Shown here: one piece after another, positions 18,086 to 26,701 of the stretch
How the letters are laid out: the number at the start of each line of letters is the position of its first letter
How positions within the stretch are numbered: position 1 is the first letter of the stretch
Origin: Mesorhizobium ciceri WSM4083
GTDB lineage: Bacteria; Pseudomonadota; Alphaproteobacteria; Rhizobiales; Rhizobiaceae
Length of the DNA: 64,000 bases
Assembly: GCF_000519305.1 (NCBI RefSeq)
Contig: NZ_KI912610.1
Span: 715,949 to 779,948, forward strand
Reading direction: 5' to 3'
Program-made: the position numbers and the translations under genes
Notes under the pieces: generated by a model
Told to the model about the DNA's origin: nothing
What the model saw: only the letters and a program-made list of their open reading frames with translations
Databases searched by the model: none

Positions 18086-19027
18086 ATGGAAAAAGGCCGC
18101 ATCCTGCTTGCCGTCACCGGCTTTCATCCGCAGCGCTGGCGCGAACTGCTGTCGGCCGAACGCGAGGTGGTGCTGGAGCCGGACGGCGCCAGCGATCCCT
18201 CGATCACCTATGCCGTGGTGTGGAAGCAGAAGCCGAACATTCTGGCGTCGCTGCCCAATCTGCGCGCCATCTTCTCGATCGGCGCCGGCGTCGACCATAT
18301 CTTCGCCGATCCCGGCCTGCCCGATGTGCCGATCGTCAAGGTCGTCGCCGACAACCTCACCCAGTACATGACCGAATATGTCGTCTGGCGGGTGCTCGAC
18401 CATCACCGCCAGGGCCTGCTCTACCGGTCGCAGCAGCCGAAGAAGATCTGGCACGAGCCGCAGCAGAGACCTGCCGGTGACATTTCGGTCGGCATCATGG
18501 GGCTCGGCAGCCTCGGCCGGGCCGCGGCATCGGTGCTGCTCTCGCTCGGCTTTGCCGTCAATGGCTGGTCGCGCAGCGACAAGGCCATGGAAGGCGTCGC
18601 GACCTATTCCGGCGAGGCCGGACTTATCCCCTTCCTCAAGGCAACCGACATCCTGGTGGTGCTCTTGCCGCTGACGCCTGAGACCAAGGGCATCATCAAC
18701 TACGGCGTGCTGAAGGAGCTGCGGAAACGCAACGGTCTCGGCGGCTCGGTGCTGATCAATGCCGGGCGCGGCCGCCTGCAGAAGGATACCGACATTTTGC
18801 GGGCGCTGGATGACGGCACATTGAAGGAGGCAAGCCTCGACGTGTTCGAGGTCGAACCGCTGCCGAAGACCAGTCCGCTGTGGGGGCATCCAAAAGTGTT
18901 CGTGACGCCGCACGCGGCGGCGACCTCCGATCCGGTGCATCTGGCGCCCATCATGCTACGCCAGATGGACGCCTTCGAACGCGGCGAAAAGCTCGACAAT
19001 CTGGTGGACCGCAAGGCGGGGTACTAG
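18086..19027 (+). CDS. D-2-hydroxyacid dehydrogenase, GhrA-like (glyoxylate/hydroxypyruvate reductase)
   Basis: The 313-residue product has the D-isomer dehydrogenase fold. It shows the nucleotide-binding motif GIMGLGSLGRA, the catalytic Arg in NAGRGRLQ, the Glu in FEVEPLP and the His in VTPHAAA. The N-terminal segment FSIGAGVDHI is typical of the GhrA group, which reduces glyoxylate and hydroxypyruvate with NADPH. It follows yejF by 29 bases on the same strand. Its stop shares a CTAG palindrome with the stop of the convergent lipoprotein gene. Confidence 0.9.
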   Translation: MEKGRILLAVTGFHPQRWRELLSAEREVVLEPDGASDPSITYAVVWKQKPNILASLPNLRAIFSIGAGVDHIFADPGLPDVPIVKVVADNLTQYMTEYVVWRVLDHHRQGLLYRSQQPKKIWHEPQQRPAGDISVGIMGLGSLGRAAASVLLSLGFAVNGWSRSDKAMEGVATYSGEAGLIPFLKATDILVVLLPLTPETKGIINYGVLKELRKRNGLGGSVLINAGRGRLQKDTDILRALDDGTLKEASLDVFEVEPLPKTSPLWGHPKVFVTPHAAATSDPVHLAPIMLRQMDAFERGEKLDNLVDRKAGY

Positions 19028-19386
19028 CCAGGCAGAGCGATCTTCTTCTGCTTCTCCGGCTGGCCGCAGTCGCGTCGGTCGATCGACCGGTTCATGGCAT
19101 CGATCTCACCGCTCGCCTTGTCGGTATCGCGTTTGGCCTTGGAGCGCATGTCAGGCGTGAACGGGCCGAAGCCCATCGCCGGATTGGAGAAGGTCGGCTT
19201 GGCCTTCGTCGCAAGGTTGTATTGCTGCGCCAAGCCATTGCGCTGCGCCAGCAACTGGTCGCACGGCACGGTGTCATATTGCAGCGAGGACTGGACGTTC
19301 GCATCCTGCTGTTCCGACATCGAAGTGCCGCCGACGCAGCCGGCGGTCAGCAGGCAAGAGGCCAAGATCATCATGTTCCAGCGCAT
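19024..19386 (-). CDS. Small predicted lipoprotein of unknown function
   Basis: The 120-residue product has a lipoprotein signal with lipobox LTAGC (Cys17), preceded by a strong ribosome site (GGAGGAG). The mature part has a second and third cysteine (VPCDQLLAQRNGLAQQYN and RRDCGQ) and is Lys/Asp/Gln rich and probably helical. I recognise no catalytic domain. It is likely attached to a membrane on the periplasmic side. The gene is monocistronic and ends tail to tail with the dehydrogenase gene, the two stops sharing four bases. Confidence 0.82.
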   Translation of the reverse strand: MRWNMMILASCLLTAGCVGGTSMSEQQDANVQSSLQYDTVPCDQLLAQRNGLAQQYNLATKAKPTFSNPAMGFGPFTPDMRSKAKRDTDKASGEIDAMNRSIDRRDCGQPEKQKKIALPG

Positions 19387-19531
19387 CGGCTATGCTCCTC
19401 CTGATATCCCGCCCTGATGCGAGCAGATCGCAAATATCAGTCGCGCATGCAAATCGGACTTTTTCACAGCAAGAATGTTTGCGGGGCGGCGACGGACCCT
19501 TCGCCGGCGCGTGGCTGACGGAGCGTCAAAC

Positions 19532-19554
19532 AAAAAAACCGCCTGTGCGGCGGG
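19532..19554 (-). terminator. Rho-independent terminator downstream of the TPR-methyltransferase gene
   Basis: On the minus strand CCGCCGCACAGGCGG folds into a short hairpin followed by seven T. It lies about 130 bases after the stop of the methyltransferase gene at 19685, within a 298-base gap in which I see no other gene. Confidence 0.75.
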
Positions 19555-19684
19555 TCACCGGCGCAAATCAGCACCATAGCCAAATATGTACCATAGCTGA
19601 GGTCATGTGTCAAGAAAAAATTCCTATCACGTTGCCCGGCAAAAAGCTGCCGACACCGCCAAACCGGCTGTCGCCAGGTCTTTG

Positions 19685-20602
19685 TCAAGCTGAGTTCGGA
19701 GCCCTGGCCACAACGACCAACCCGTTGACGTGTTCCCCACGATCCTGCCGGATCACGGTTGGTTCCAGCGACAGGACCGAAAGCCCGTTGGCGGCCAGCA
19801 CGTCGCGCACATAGCGTTGCGCATGCGCATAGCGGCGCGACGGCAGCAGCACGAAATCGCCATCGCCGGCCAGCGTCTCGACGGAAAACGCGAACAGGCC
19901 ATCCATGGCCAGCAAGCCGGCAATCGTCTTCACCACGCCGTCCAGCGCGCCGACATAGATGAAAACATCGGCCACCGTCACCAGATCGGCTTTCGGACCG
20001 GCATAGGGAAAATCCCGCAGATCGGCCTTATCGAGGAAATCGTAGACGCCCTTGGCCCGCGCCTTTCTCAGCATTTTGGCCGAAATGTCATACCCCTCCA
20101 GCCGGTCGGCGATCGGCCGCAGCCTCTGCCCCATCAGGCCGGTGCCGCAGCCGAGATCGAGCGCCAGCGCAAAGCGGCCCGGCCTTGCCGCTCGAATGGC
20201 CTGGTCGAGCATCTCAGGCAGCCGGTACCCCAGCCTGCCGACCAGGGACTCGTCGAAGCTCTCGGCATAATGGTCGAACAGTGTCTCGACGAAGGCGCTG
20301 GGGAGCGCATCGACCGCCGGCGCCTTGCCGATCAATTGCAGGTTCAGCGCAGCGCCCTGACGATCCGATGGATCGAGTTGCAACGACATCGTCCAGGCCT
20401 GTGCGGCCAGATCCGCCGCGCCCGCCGCCTGCTGCATCTCGCCGAGGCGAAACCAGCCCATCGCCCATTGCGGTGTCATTTCCAGCGCGCCGAGCAGCAA
20501 TTCCGCCGCCGCCGCATGATCGCCGTCCGCATGCAGCATCTCGGCATAGTCGGCGCGACGATCGGCGTTCAAGTCGCCGGACGAGGCCTGAAGCGGTTTC
20601 AT
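19685..20602 (-). CDS. TPR-containing class I SAM-dependent methyltransferase
   Basis: The 305-residue protein has two parts. Residues about 15-95 form two or three TPR-like helical repeats (ADYAEMLHADGDHAAAAELL, MGWFRLGEMQQAAGAADLAAQAW). Residues about 110-305 form a Rossmann methyltransferase domain with motif I LDLGCGTGL, YDISAKMLRKARAKGVYD and VTVADVFIYVG. This layout is found in many alphaproteobacterial proteins whose substrate is unknown. It is divergent from the exonuclease gene with a 106-base gap between the starts. Nothing in the sequence gives the methyl acceptor. Confidence 0.85.
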   Translation of the reverse strand: MKPLQASSGDLNADRRADYAEMLHADGDHAAAAELLLGALEMTPQWAMGWFRLGEMQQAAGAADLAAQAWTMSLQLDPSDRQGAALNLQLIGKAPAVDALPSAFVETLFDHYAESFDESLVGRLGYRLPEMLDQAIRAARPGRFALALDLGCGTGLMGQRLRPIADRLEGYDISAKMLRKARAKGVYDFLDKADLRDFPYAGPKADLVTVADVFIYVGALDGVVKTIAGLLAMDGLFAFSVETLAGDGDFVLLPSRRYAHAQRYVRDVLAANGLSVLSLEPTVIRQDRGEHVNGLVVVARAPNSA

Positions 20603-20708
20603 GGCGATGGGTCCTGCCGGAGGATCGTGCCGGCGGTGCTCTATGCGGGAGTCAGCAGTGACTTACAACAGGCTTCCCGCCGCGGAATTATATCCTATCT
20701 TGAGGATC

Positions 20709-21719
20709 ATGCGCGCCAGCGACCTGCTTCATCCCCGGCCCGAGGGCCTCTATTGCCCGCCGGGCGATTTCTTCATCGACCCGGTGCGGCCGGTCGATCG
20801 GGCACTGATCACGCATGGCCATTCCGACCATGCGCGTTCCGGCCACCGCTCTGTGCTGGCAACGCGGCAGACGCTCGACATTATGGGCCTGCGCTACGGC
20901 GAGGATTTCGCTGGCACGACGCAAGCGGCCAGGCTGGGGGAGACGATTGTCCTCAACGGTGTCAGCGTCAGTTTCCATCCGGCCGGCCATGTGCTGGGCT
21001 CGGCGCAGATATCCGTCGAGCATCAGGGCACGCGCATCGTCGCGTCCGGTGACTACAAGCGGCAGAGAGACGCGACCTGCGCGCCATTCGAGCCGATCCG
21101 GTGCGATGTGTTCATCACCGAAGCGACCTTCGGCCTGCCGGTGTTTCGCCATCCCCCCGACACAGAAGAAATCGCCCGCCTGCTGAAATCGGCGGCGCAG
21201 TTTCCCGAACGCTCGCATCTGGTCGGCGCCTATGCGTTGGGCAAGGCGCAACGGGTGATGCGGCTGTTGCGCGACGCCGGCTACGACAGGCCGCTCTACA
21301 TCCATGGCGCACTGGCCAAGCTCAGCGAGTACTATCAGAGCCAAGGCATAGACCTTGGGCGGCTGGAGCCGGCAACCGTCGAAAGCGGCGGCAAGGATGA
21401 TTTTACAGGCGCCATCGTCGTCGGCCCGCCATCGGCCTTCGCCGATCGCTGGGCGCGGCGCTTTCCCGATCCGATCTCTTGCTTTGCCTCCGGCTGGATG
21501 CGCATCCGCCAGCGCGCCAAGCAAGGCGGCGTCGAACTGCCGCTGATCATCTCGGACCATGCCGACTGGGATGAGCTGACCGCCACCATCAAGGAGACCG
21601 GAGCCGAGGAGATCTGGGTGACGCATGGCCGCGAGGAAGCGTTGGTGCGCTGGTGCGAGCTCGAAGGCATCGCGGCGCGGCCGCTGCATCTGGTCGGCTA
21701 CGAGGACGAGGGCGATTGA
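20709..21719 (+). CDS. Ligase-associated DNA exonuclease (metallo-beta-lactamase fold)
   Basis: The start ATG at 20709 has GAGG five bases upstream; a longer open frame begins at 20601 but adds unrelated residues. The 336-residue product has the metal-binding motif THGHSDHA (HxHxDH at 36-41), FHPAGHVLGSAQI, VASGDYK, and SDHADWDEL near the end: the beta-lactamase/beta-CASP pattern of the SNM1/Artemis-like nucleases. In many bacteria this family is coded beside an ATP-dependent ligase, a Lhr-type helicase and a phosphoesterase; here only the ligase follows. It probably trims DNA ends or crosslink-repair intermediates. Confidence 0.92.
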   Translation: MRASDLLHPRPEGLYCPPGDFFIDPVRPVDRALITHGHSDHARSGHRSVLATRQTLDIMGLRYGEDFAGTTQAARLGETIVLNGVSVSFHPAGHVLGSAQISVEHQGTRIVASGDYKRQRDATCAPFEPIRCDVFITEATFGLPVFRHPPDTEEIARLLKSAAQFPERSHLVGAYALGKAQRVMRLLRDAGYDRPLYIHGALAKLSEYYQSQGIDLGRLEPATVESGGKDDFTGAIVVGPPSAFADRWARRFPDPISCFASGWMRIRQRAKQGGVELPLIISDHADWDELTATIKETGAEEIWVTHGREEALVRWCELEGIAARPLHLVGYEDEGD

Positions 21720-21749
21720 TGGCACGTTTGGCCGATTTGGCGCCCTACG

Positions 21750-21910
21750 GCGCCCCCCTCTGGCCTGCCGGCCATCTCCCCCTCCAGGGGGGAGATCGGC
21801 TGCCGTGCCGGCTTTCGCCAATCTCCAACCTCGTAAAGGGAGAGCCGTCAGCGAAGCTGCCAATCTCCCCCCTTGAGGGGGAGATGTCCGGCAGAACAGA
21901 GGGGGGCGCC
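21750..21910. repeat. Palindromic intergenic repeat, family B, copy 1
   Basis: The 161-base element starts GCGCCCCCCTCTGGCCTGCC and ends CAGAACAGAGGGGGGCGCC, forming long terminal inverted repeats. Each end holds its own hairpin: TCTCCCCCTCCAGGGGGGAGA on the left, CTCCCCCCTTGAGGGGGAG on the right. A second copy with the same length and order is at 48904-49064. It sits between the exonuclease and ligase genes, which should still be cotranscribed unless the hairpins stop transcription. Confidence 0.88.
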
Positions 21911-21951
21911 ACAGAACGCAAGCCGCCATCATTGGCCTGGTCCACACGCCC

Positions 21952-23553
21952 ATGAACCGCTTCGCCGAGCTTCTCGACCGCCTGGTGCTGACGCCGTCGC
22001 GCAATGGCAAGCTGACCTTGCTGACCGACTATTTCCGAGCCGTGGAGGATCCCGATCGCGGGCTGGCGCTGGCTGCCATCACCGGCGATCTCAATATCGC
22101 CGCGGTCAAGCCGGCGATGCTGCGCATGCTGGTCACCGAACGCATGGATCCGGTGCTGTTCGGCTATTCCTACGACTATGTCGGCGATCTCGCCGAAACG
22201 GTGTCGCTGGTCTGGCCGCAAACGCCCGGAAAAATCGCCAACCGCGAGCCGACGCTTGGCGAGGTTGTTGCCAAACTGCAGGCGGCAAGCCGCTCCGACG
22301 GGCCCAAGGTGCTGGCAGGGCTGCTCGACAGCGCCGGCATCTCAGCGCGCTTTGCCATCATCAAGCTGGTCACCGGCGGGCTGCGCATCGGCGTATCGGC
22401 GCGGCTGGCCAAACAGGCGCTGGCCGATTTCGGCAAGATCGACGTCGCCGAGATCGAGGAGCTCTGGCACGGGTTGACGCCGCCTTACACAGCGCTGTTC
22501 GCGTGGCTGGAGGGCAAGGCCGAAAAACCCAGGAACACGGCGTTGGCATTGTTTCGCCCGGTGATGCTGTCGAACCCGGTTGGCGACGGCGATCTCGAAA
22601 AGCTCGATCCGGCGGATTATGCCGCCGAATGGAAATGGGACGGCATCCGTGTCCAGGCGGTGGCCGAGGGCGGCATCCGCCGGCTCTATTCGCGCACCGG
22701 CGATGACGTTTCGGGTGCCTTTCCGGACCTCGCCGATGCCATGCATTTTTCCGCGACGCTGGACGGCGAACTGCTTGTCGGCGATCCCCGGGAGGCGACG
22801 GGAACCTTCTCGGATCTGCAGCAACGGCTGAATCGCAAGACGGTGACACCGAAGATGCAGCAGCAATACCCGGCCTTCATGCGCTGCTACGATCTGCTCC
22901 AGGTCGGCGGCGAGGATCTGCGCGCGCTGCCGTTTCGCGAGCGGCGCGGCCGGCTGGAGAGCTTTGTCGGGACGCTCGATCCGAGCCGTTTCGATCTGTC
23001 GCCATTCGTCGACTTCACGGATTGGCAAACGCTGGAGGAGCTGCGCCGGGCGCCGCCGCATCCGATCATCGAAGGCGTCATGCTGAAGCGCTGGGACTCG
23101 GCCTATGTCGCCGGCCGGCCGAAAGGTCCATGGTTCAAATGGAAACGCGATCCGCACACGGTGGACGCGGTGCTGATGTATGCCCAGCGCGGCCACGGCA
23201 AACGCTCCAGCTTCTATTCCGACTATACGTTCGGTGTCTGGACAGGTGCCGAAGGCGAGGAGGAACTGGTGCCGGTCGGCAAGGCCTATTTCGGCTTCAC
23301 CGACGAGGAGTTGAAGCAGATCGACAAATATGTCCGCGACAACACGATCGAGCGTTTCGGGCCGGTGCGCTCGGTGCGGGCCGACCGCGACAACGGCCTG
23401 GTGCTGGAAGTCGCCTTCGAAGGGCTCAACCGCTCGACCCGGCACAAATCCGGCGTCGCCATGCGCTTTCCCCGCATTTCGCGGCTGCGCTGGGACAAGC
23501 CGGCCAACGAGGCCGACCGCATCGAAACGCTGCAGGCGCTGCTCGATCGCTGA
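21952..23553 (+). CDS. ATP-dependent DNA ligase
   Basis: The 533-residue product has the ligase layout: an N-terminal DNA-binding domain (residues 1-200), an adenylation domain with the nucleophile lysine in EWKWDGIR (Lys228), then LDGELLVG and EGVMLKRWDS (motifs III and IV), and an OB-fold ending with WFKWKRD and VEVAFEGLNRSTRHKSGVAMRFPR. This is the bacterial LigB/LigC-like group linked to the exonuclease upstream, not the essential NAD-dependent LigA. Such pairs are thought to serve an accessory repair route. There is no clear RBS; the repeat element precedes the start. Confidence 0.95.
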   Translation: MNRFAELLDRLVLTPSRNGKLTLLTDYFRAVEDPDRGLALAAITGDLNIAAVKPAMLRMLVTERMDPVLFGYSYDYVGDLAETVSLVWPQTPGKIANREPTLGEVVAKLQAASRSDGPKVLAGLLDSAGISARFAIIKLVTGGLRIGVSARLAKQALADFGKIDVAEIEELWHGLTPPYTALFAWLEGKAEKPRNTALALFRPVMLSNPVGDGDLEKLDPADYAAEWKWDGIRVQAVAEGGIRRLYSRTGDDVSGAFPDLADAMHFSATLDGELLVGDPREATGTFSDLQQRLNRKTVTPKMQQQYPAFMRCYDLLQVGGEDLRALPFRERRGRLESFVGTLDPSRFDLSPFVDFTDWQTLEELRRAPPHPIIEGVMLKRWDSAYVAGRPKGPWFKWKRDPHTVDAVLMYAQRGHGKRSSFYSDYTFGVWTGAEGEEELVPVGKAYFGFTDEELKQIDKYVRDNTIERFGPVRSVRADRDNGLVLEVAFEGLNRSTRHKSGVAMRFPRISRLRWDKPANEADRIETLQALLDR

Positions 23554-23574
23554 TTTCGCGCGGTGCCGGGTGCG

Positions 23575-24714
23575 CTACGGCTCGATCGAGACGCGGATTT
23601 CGTAGATGTCCGCGGCCTTGCCCTGCTTGTCGAAGTCGGAATTGATGGCAATGGTGCCGGCCGAGCCCGGACGCTTGTCGGGAAACTGCACATCGAACAG
23701 ATATTCGTTCTGCTGCTGGCCGACCGCATAGCGCTTGCGGCCGCAGTCGCCGAGTTCGCCGAAATTGCAGTCGACCGAAATCTGCGTCTCCTTGCCTTCT
23801 TCGGAGCGGGCAATGATGTCGAACACGGCATGTTTGCCGGCCAGTTTCTCCAGCACGCCTTGTCCGACGTCGAAGCTGATCGCCGAACCGGACGCACCGG
23901 AACGGATGCGCAGGAACGAACCGGTATCGTCCTTCATCACCTCGGCCCTGGCGTCCGACGGCGCGCTGACATGCGATGCATCGGCCGGCGAAAACACATT
24001 GATCCAGTCGCGCGCCTGGTCCGCGGCGCCGGGTTTTGCCGGACCGCCGTCGGCCGGTGTGAAATCGTCGTCCTCGACGGTCGGCGGCGCCTGCGGCGGG
24101 GCGGTGTCGAGTTGCGCGGATGTCTTGAACACGCCGGTCTGCACGGCGAAGAACAGGCCGATGCCGACAGCGGCGAGCAGTGTCACGGTCAGGAAGATGG
24201 CGGTCAGCGGCAGGCGACGCCCCCTTATGCGCCGTTCATCGCGGTCGGGCGCCACTTCCGTCGTCGCGCCGGCCGAGGCCGGAACCGACATGTCGATGGC
24301 CGGAGCATCGGGAAGCGTGGCGTCCGGCATGATGTCGGGAACGACCGGCAGGACGCGCGAGCGCGGTGCATCGGCAGCAGATTGCACGGGTCCGTCGACG
24401 ACGACATCGGGGGATGATGCCTGTCGGCCGGTTTCGACCGCGGGCGCCGAGTCCGCTCCGAGTTCGACCGCCGGTGCATCGCCCTGCGGGCCGACATCCG
24501 GCACCGCCGGCAGGAACTCGGATTCGATTTCGGTGATTTTCGCCTGGATTGCCTTGCGGCGCTTGATGGCGACCTCAACGGTCACACCGGGATTGGCCTG
24601 GAGCGCGCGATCAAGCGCGGCAAAAGCCGAGCGATAGACCCTCTCGCGAAACGCGCGGTCCTCGGCATTGCCTTTCTCCAAGGCGTTCCGGATCGCTTTT
24701 TCGATCGCGTCCAA
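23575..24714 (-). CDS. Single-pass membrane protein of unknown function with C-terminal beta-rich domain
   Basis: I take the TTG at 24714 as start since GAGGGA lies six bases upstream and the conserved-looking sequence begins there (379 aa); an ATG at 24822 would add 36 residues. Residues about 1-65 are helical and charged (RAFRERVYRSAFAALDRAL), residues 80-165 are a Pro/Ala/Asp linker, one membrane helix follows (AIFLTVTLLAAVGIGLFFAV), and the last 130 residues form a probable beta-sandwich (FLRIRSGASGSAISFDVGQ, HAVFDIIARSEEG). The C-terminal part is probably periplasmic and resembles carbohydrate-binding folds in pattern only. Function unknown. Confidence 0.72.
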   Translation of the reverse strand: MDAIEKAIRNALEKGNAEDRAFRERVYRSAFAALDRALQANPGVTVEVAIKRRKAIQAKITEIESEFLPAVPDVGPQGDAPAVELGADSAPAVETGRQASSPDVVVDGPVQSAADAPRSRVLPVVPDIMPDATLPDAPAIDMSVPASAGATTEVAPDRDERRIRGRRLPLTAIFLTVTLLAAVGIGLFFAVQTGVFKTSAQLDTAPPQAPPTVEDDDFTPADGGPAKPGAADQARDWINVFSPADASHVSAPSDARAEVMKDDTGSFLRIRSGASGSAISFDVGQGVLEKLAGKHAVFDIIARSEEGKETQISVDCNFGELGDCGRKRYAVGQQQNEYLFDVQFPDKRPGSAGTIAINSDFDKQGKAADIYEIRVSIEP

Positions 24715-25041
24715 GCGGGTCCCTCTGTCTTTGCCAACCTTGCCGTGATCGTTAGCCGCAGGCGACCAATCAATCAACGGGCGAGCGGCGCATTCTGCCT
24801 CGCAGAGGTGTGCAAAGTCCATTCCGGCGCTGTTCCGGCAACAAAATCAGCATGTTTGGCCGATTTTCACGCGCAGGGAGCGCACGCACCGTGCGCCGCA
24901 TTCCTTGGCGATTGATCGGCGGACAAGGCGGCGGCAGGCTTTCGAGGGTGCCATGACGCCGCAGGAATTGCCAAGTCGCATCTTGAATTCGCGCCCGGTT
25001 GCGTCTATCACCGCCGCATCTTGGAGGCCTTGGCTTCCCGG
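24715..25041. other. Noncoding stretch upstream of tRNA-Thr
   Basis: The 327 bases between the TTG start of the membrane-protein gene and tRNA-Thr hold no gene I can support. If the ATG at 24822 is the true start of that gene, the gap shrinks to 219 bases. It should contain the promoter of the membrane-protein gene and that of the tRNA. Confidence 0.5.
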
Positions 25042-25117
25042 GCCGCTTTAGCTCAGTTGGTAGAGCACCGCATTCGTAATGCGGGGGTCGCGTGTTCGAG
25101 TCACGCAAGCGGCACCA
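25042..25117 (+). tRNA. tRNA-Thr (anticodon CGT)
   Basis: The cloverleaf is complete: acceptor arms GCCGCTT and AAGCGGC, D arm GCTC/GAGC with loop AGTTGGTA, anticodon stem CCGCA/TGCGG enclosing TTCGTAA (anticodon CGT), and T arm GCGTG/CACGC with loop TTCGAGT. The discriminator is A and the CCA end is encoded. It reads ACG codons. No integrase gene or direct repeat of the 3' end was seen nearby. Confidence 0.98.
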
Positions 25118-25249
25118 TTTCCCCCTCCGTTTCGTCGTCTACCCCTTCGCATCTGGCGCAAAGGATTGCGGCGCCGGCTTGGCAGATCTGCCATTGTCGA
25201 GACCCCGGTTTGGTGTGAAACTCATGGCCTCAGCATGGGAGGTCAAAAA

Positions 25250-25438
25250 ATGCCCAACAATTTCAAGACCGGAGACGTCGTCAAGCTGAAATCCGGAGGC
25301 CCCAGGATGACGGTCAGCGATGGCGCGGCCTCGGGCATGTATCTGTGCCATTGGTTCAATCGCGAGGGCGAGGTGTGGACCCCGCAGCATGCCGGGTTCA
25401 AGCCCGAACAACTGATTGCGGCCGACCAGTCGGACTAG
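25250..25438 (+). CDS. YodC/DUF2158 family small protein
   Basis: The start ATG at 25250 is preceded by GGGAGG at eight bases. The 62-residue product begins MPNNFKTGDVVKLKSGGPRM, the pattern of the DUF2158 (YodC-like) family, and continues with YLCHWFNREGEVWTPQHAGFKPEQL. The fold is a small beta barrel of about 60 residues; the function is unknown in general, and no partner is evident here. The gene stands alone between tRNA-Thr and the EF-hand gene. Confidence 0.88.
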   Translation: MPNNFKTGDVVKLKSGGPRMTVSDGAASGMYLCHWFNREGEVWTPQHAGFKPEQLIAADQSD

Positions 25439-25601
25439 AGTTCCTTCCATCCCGATCAGGTCGGGATGGGCACCCTCTGTTGTCCTGGGATGAACGGATC
25501 AGCACGTGCGACCGACGGATTTTCCGGGTCGCGGCGTTTAACGGTTGAAGCGCGATGGCGGCATAAGCCGTCTGCGTCGCGCCAAGCTGGAGACGCACAA
25601 C

Positions 25602-26027
25602 ATGATCAGCCGTTCGATATTAGTCGTTGCCTTGAGTTTGCAGACCGTTGCGGCTCTCGCCCAGGCAACGACGCCACCTCCGACCGCCGCGCCACTTGCC
25701 GCGCCAGGCGCCTCGGGGACCAGGTCCGACGTCACACTGGCCAAATTCCAGAAGCGGCGCGAAAAGGCGATCATGGCGGCCGACACGGATGGCGACGGCA
25801 AGATCAGCCTGCTGGAATGGGAGGCCTTTCAGGCGAAGCGCAACGTCAAGGGCGACGCCGCCAAATCCTTCGCGCGGATCGATTCCAACCATGACGGCTT
25901 CATCGATCGTGCCGAACTCAATGCATTCTTCGCCAAGCGCTTCGCCCGGCTGGACAAGAATGCCGACGGCATTTTGACGGCCGACGAACTGCCGGGCCAC
26001 AAAACCGCTCCCAAGCAAGAGCAATGA
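25602..26027 (+). CDS. Secreted EF-hand calcium-binding protein
   Basis: The ATG at 25602 follows GGAG and gives 141 residues with a Sec signal peptide (1-20, LQTVAALAQA). Three EF-hand loops are visible: D61-E72 (DTDGDGKISLLE), D94-E105 (DSNHDGFIDRAE) and D118-E129 (DKNADGILTADE), all with intact acidic positions. It should bind calcium in the periplasm, perhaps as a sensor or buffer. The sigma factor gene follows 45 bases later on the same strand, so the two are probably cotranscribed; a link between calcium or envelope stress and the sigma factor is an inference. Confidence 0.9.
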   Translation: MISRSILVVALSLQTVAALAQATTPPPTAAPLAAPGASGTRSDVTLAKFQKRREKAIMAADTDGDGKISLLEWEAFQAKRNVKGDAAKSFARIDSNHDGFIDRAELNAFFAKRFARLDKNADGILTADELPGHKTAPKQEQ

Positions 26028-26072
26028 CCAAGAGGCAATGACGCGCGATGAACATCGGGAGTGCGCCGACTG

Positions 26073-26615
26073 ATGGCTCCGGATCCGGACGAGGAGCTGG
26101 TTCGCCGTGTTGGCGCCGGCGAGCCGGCAGCCGTGCAAACGCTCGTCGCGCGCAAGCTGCCGCGTATCCTGGCGCTTGCCGTGCGCATGCTCGGCGATGC
26201 GACGGAGGCCGAGGATGTCGCGCAGGAAACCTTCGTGCGGATCTGGCGCCATGCCGCGAGCTGGCGGCGCGGCAATGCGCGCTTCGACAGCTGGATCCAC
26301 CGGGTGACGCTCAACCTTTGCTACGACCGGCTGCGTCGCAGACGCGAGTGGGTGACCGGCGACCTGCCGGAAATGGTCGACCCCGCAGCACTTCCCGACG
26401 CCCCTCACCAGGAGGACGCGCTTCGGGTCGAACGGGCGCTGCAAGCCATAGCACCGCGCCAGCGCGAAGCGATCGTTCTGGTCTACTATCAGGAGATGTC
26501 CAATATCGAGGCGGCAGCGACATTGCAGGTCAGCGTCGATGCCCTGGAAAGTCTGCTCGCGCGCGGCCGGCGGTCGCTGCAGGCGATCCTGGCGGGGGAT
26601 GGCGCCGATGAGTAA
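26073..26615 (+). CDS. ECF-type RNA polymerase sigma factor
   Basis: I choose the ATG at 26073, since GGGAG lies 11 bases upstream; a GTG at 26061 is possible. The 180-residue product has region 2 (LVARKLPRILALAVRMLGDATEAEDVAQETFVRIWRH-like, with the DAEDVAQ pattern) and region 4 (LPPRQ-like LQAIAPRQREAIVLVYYQEMSNIEAAATLQVS...). No region 3 is present, so it is an extracytoplasmic-function sigma factor. The two genes after it are a membrane protein that may be its anti-sigma partner and a Metal_resist-like protein. I could not identify a target promoter with confidence. Confidence 0.93.
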   Translation: MAPDPDEELVRRVGAGEPAAVQTLVARKLPRILALAVRMLGDATEAEDVAQETFVRIWRHAASWRRGNARFDSWIHRVTLNLCYDRLRRRREWVTGDLPEMVDPAALPDAPHQEDALRVERALQAIAPRQREAIVLVYYQEMSNIEAAATLQVSVDALESLLARGRRSLQAILAGDGADE

Positions 26616-26701
26616 GCACCGGGCAAGCACCAACGCAGCACGGCCATTGCGCCTTGCTGGTGGCGCCTGGCGCTCGGCGCCGGCGGGCAAGGGGGCGACA
26701 C

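Noticed and set aside
10506-18086. Long minus-strand open frames opposite the yej operon
   Set aside because: The plus-strand yej products account for this region with coupled starts and complete motifs.
24770-25108. Minus-strand open frame starting MRDSNTRPPHYECGA across tRNA-Thr
   Set aside because: It is the antisense translation of the tRNA, a well-known false gene pattern in databases.
25042-25117. tRNA-Thr as an integration site of a genomic island
   Set aside because: No integrase, no direct repeat of the tRNA 3' end, and the flanking genes look native in composition.
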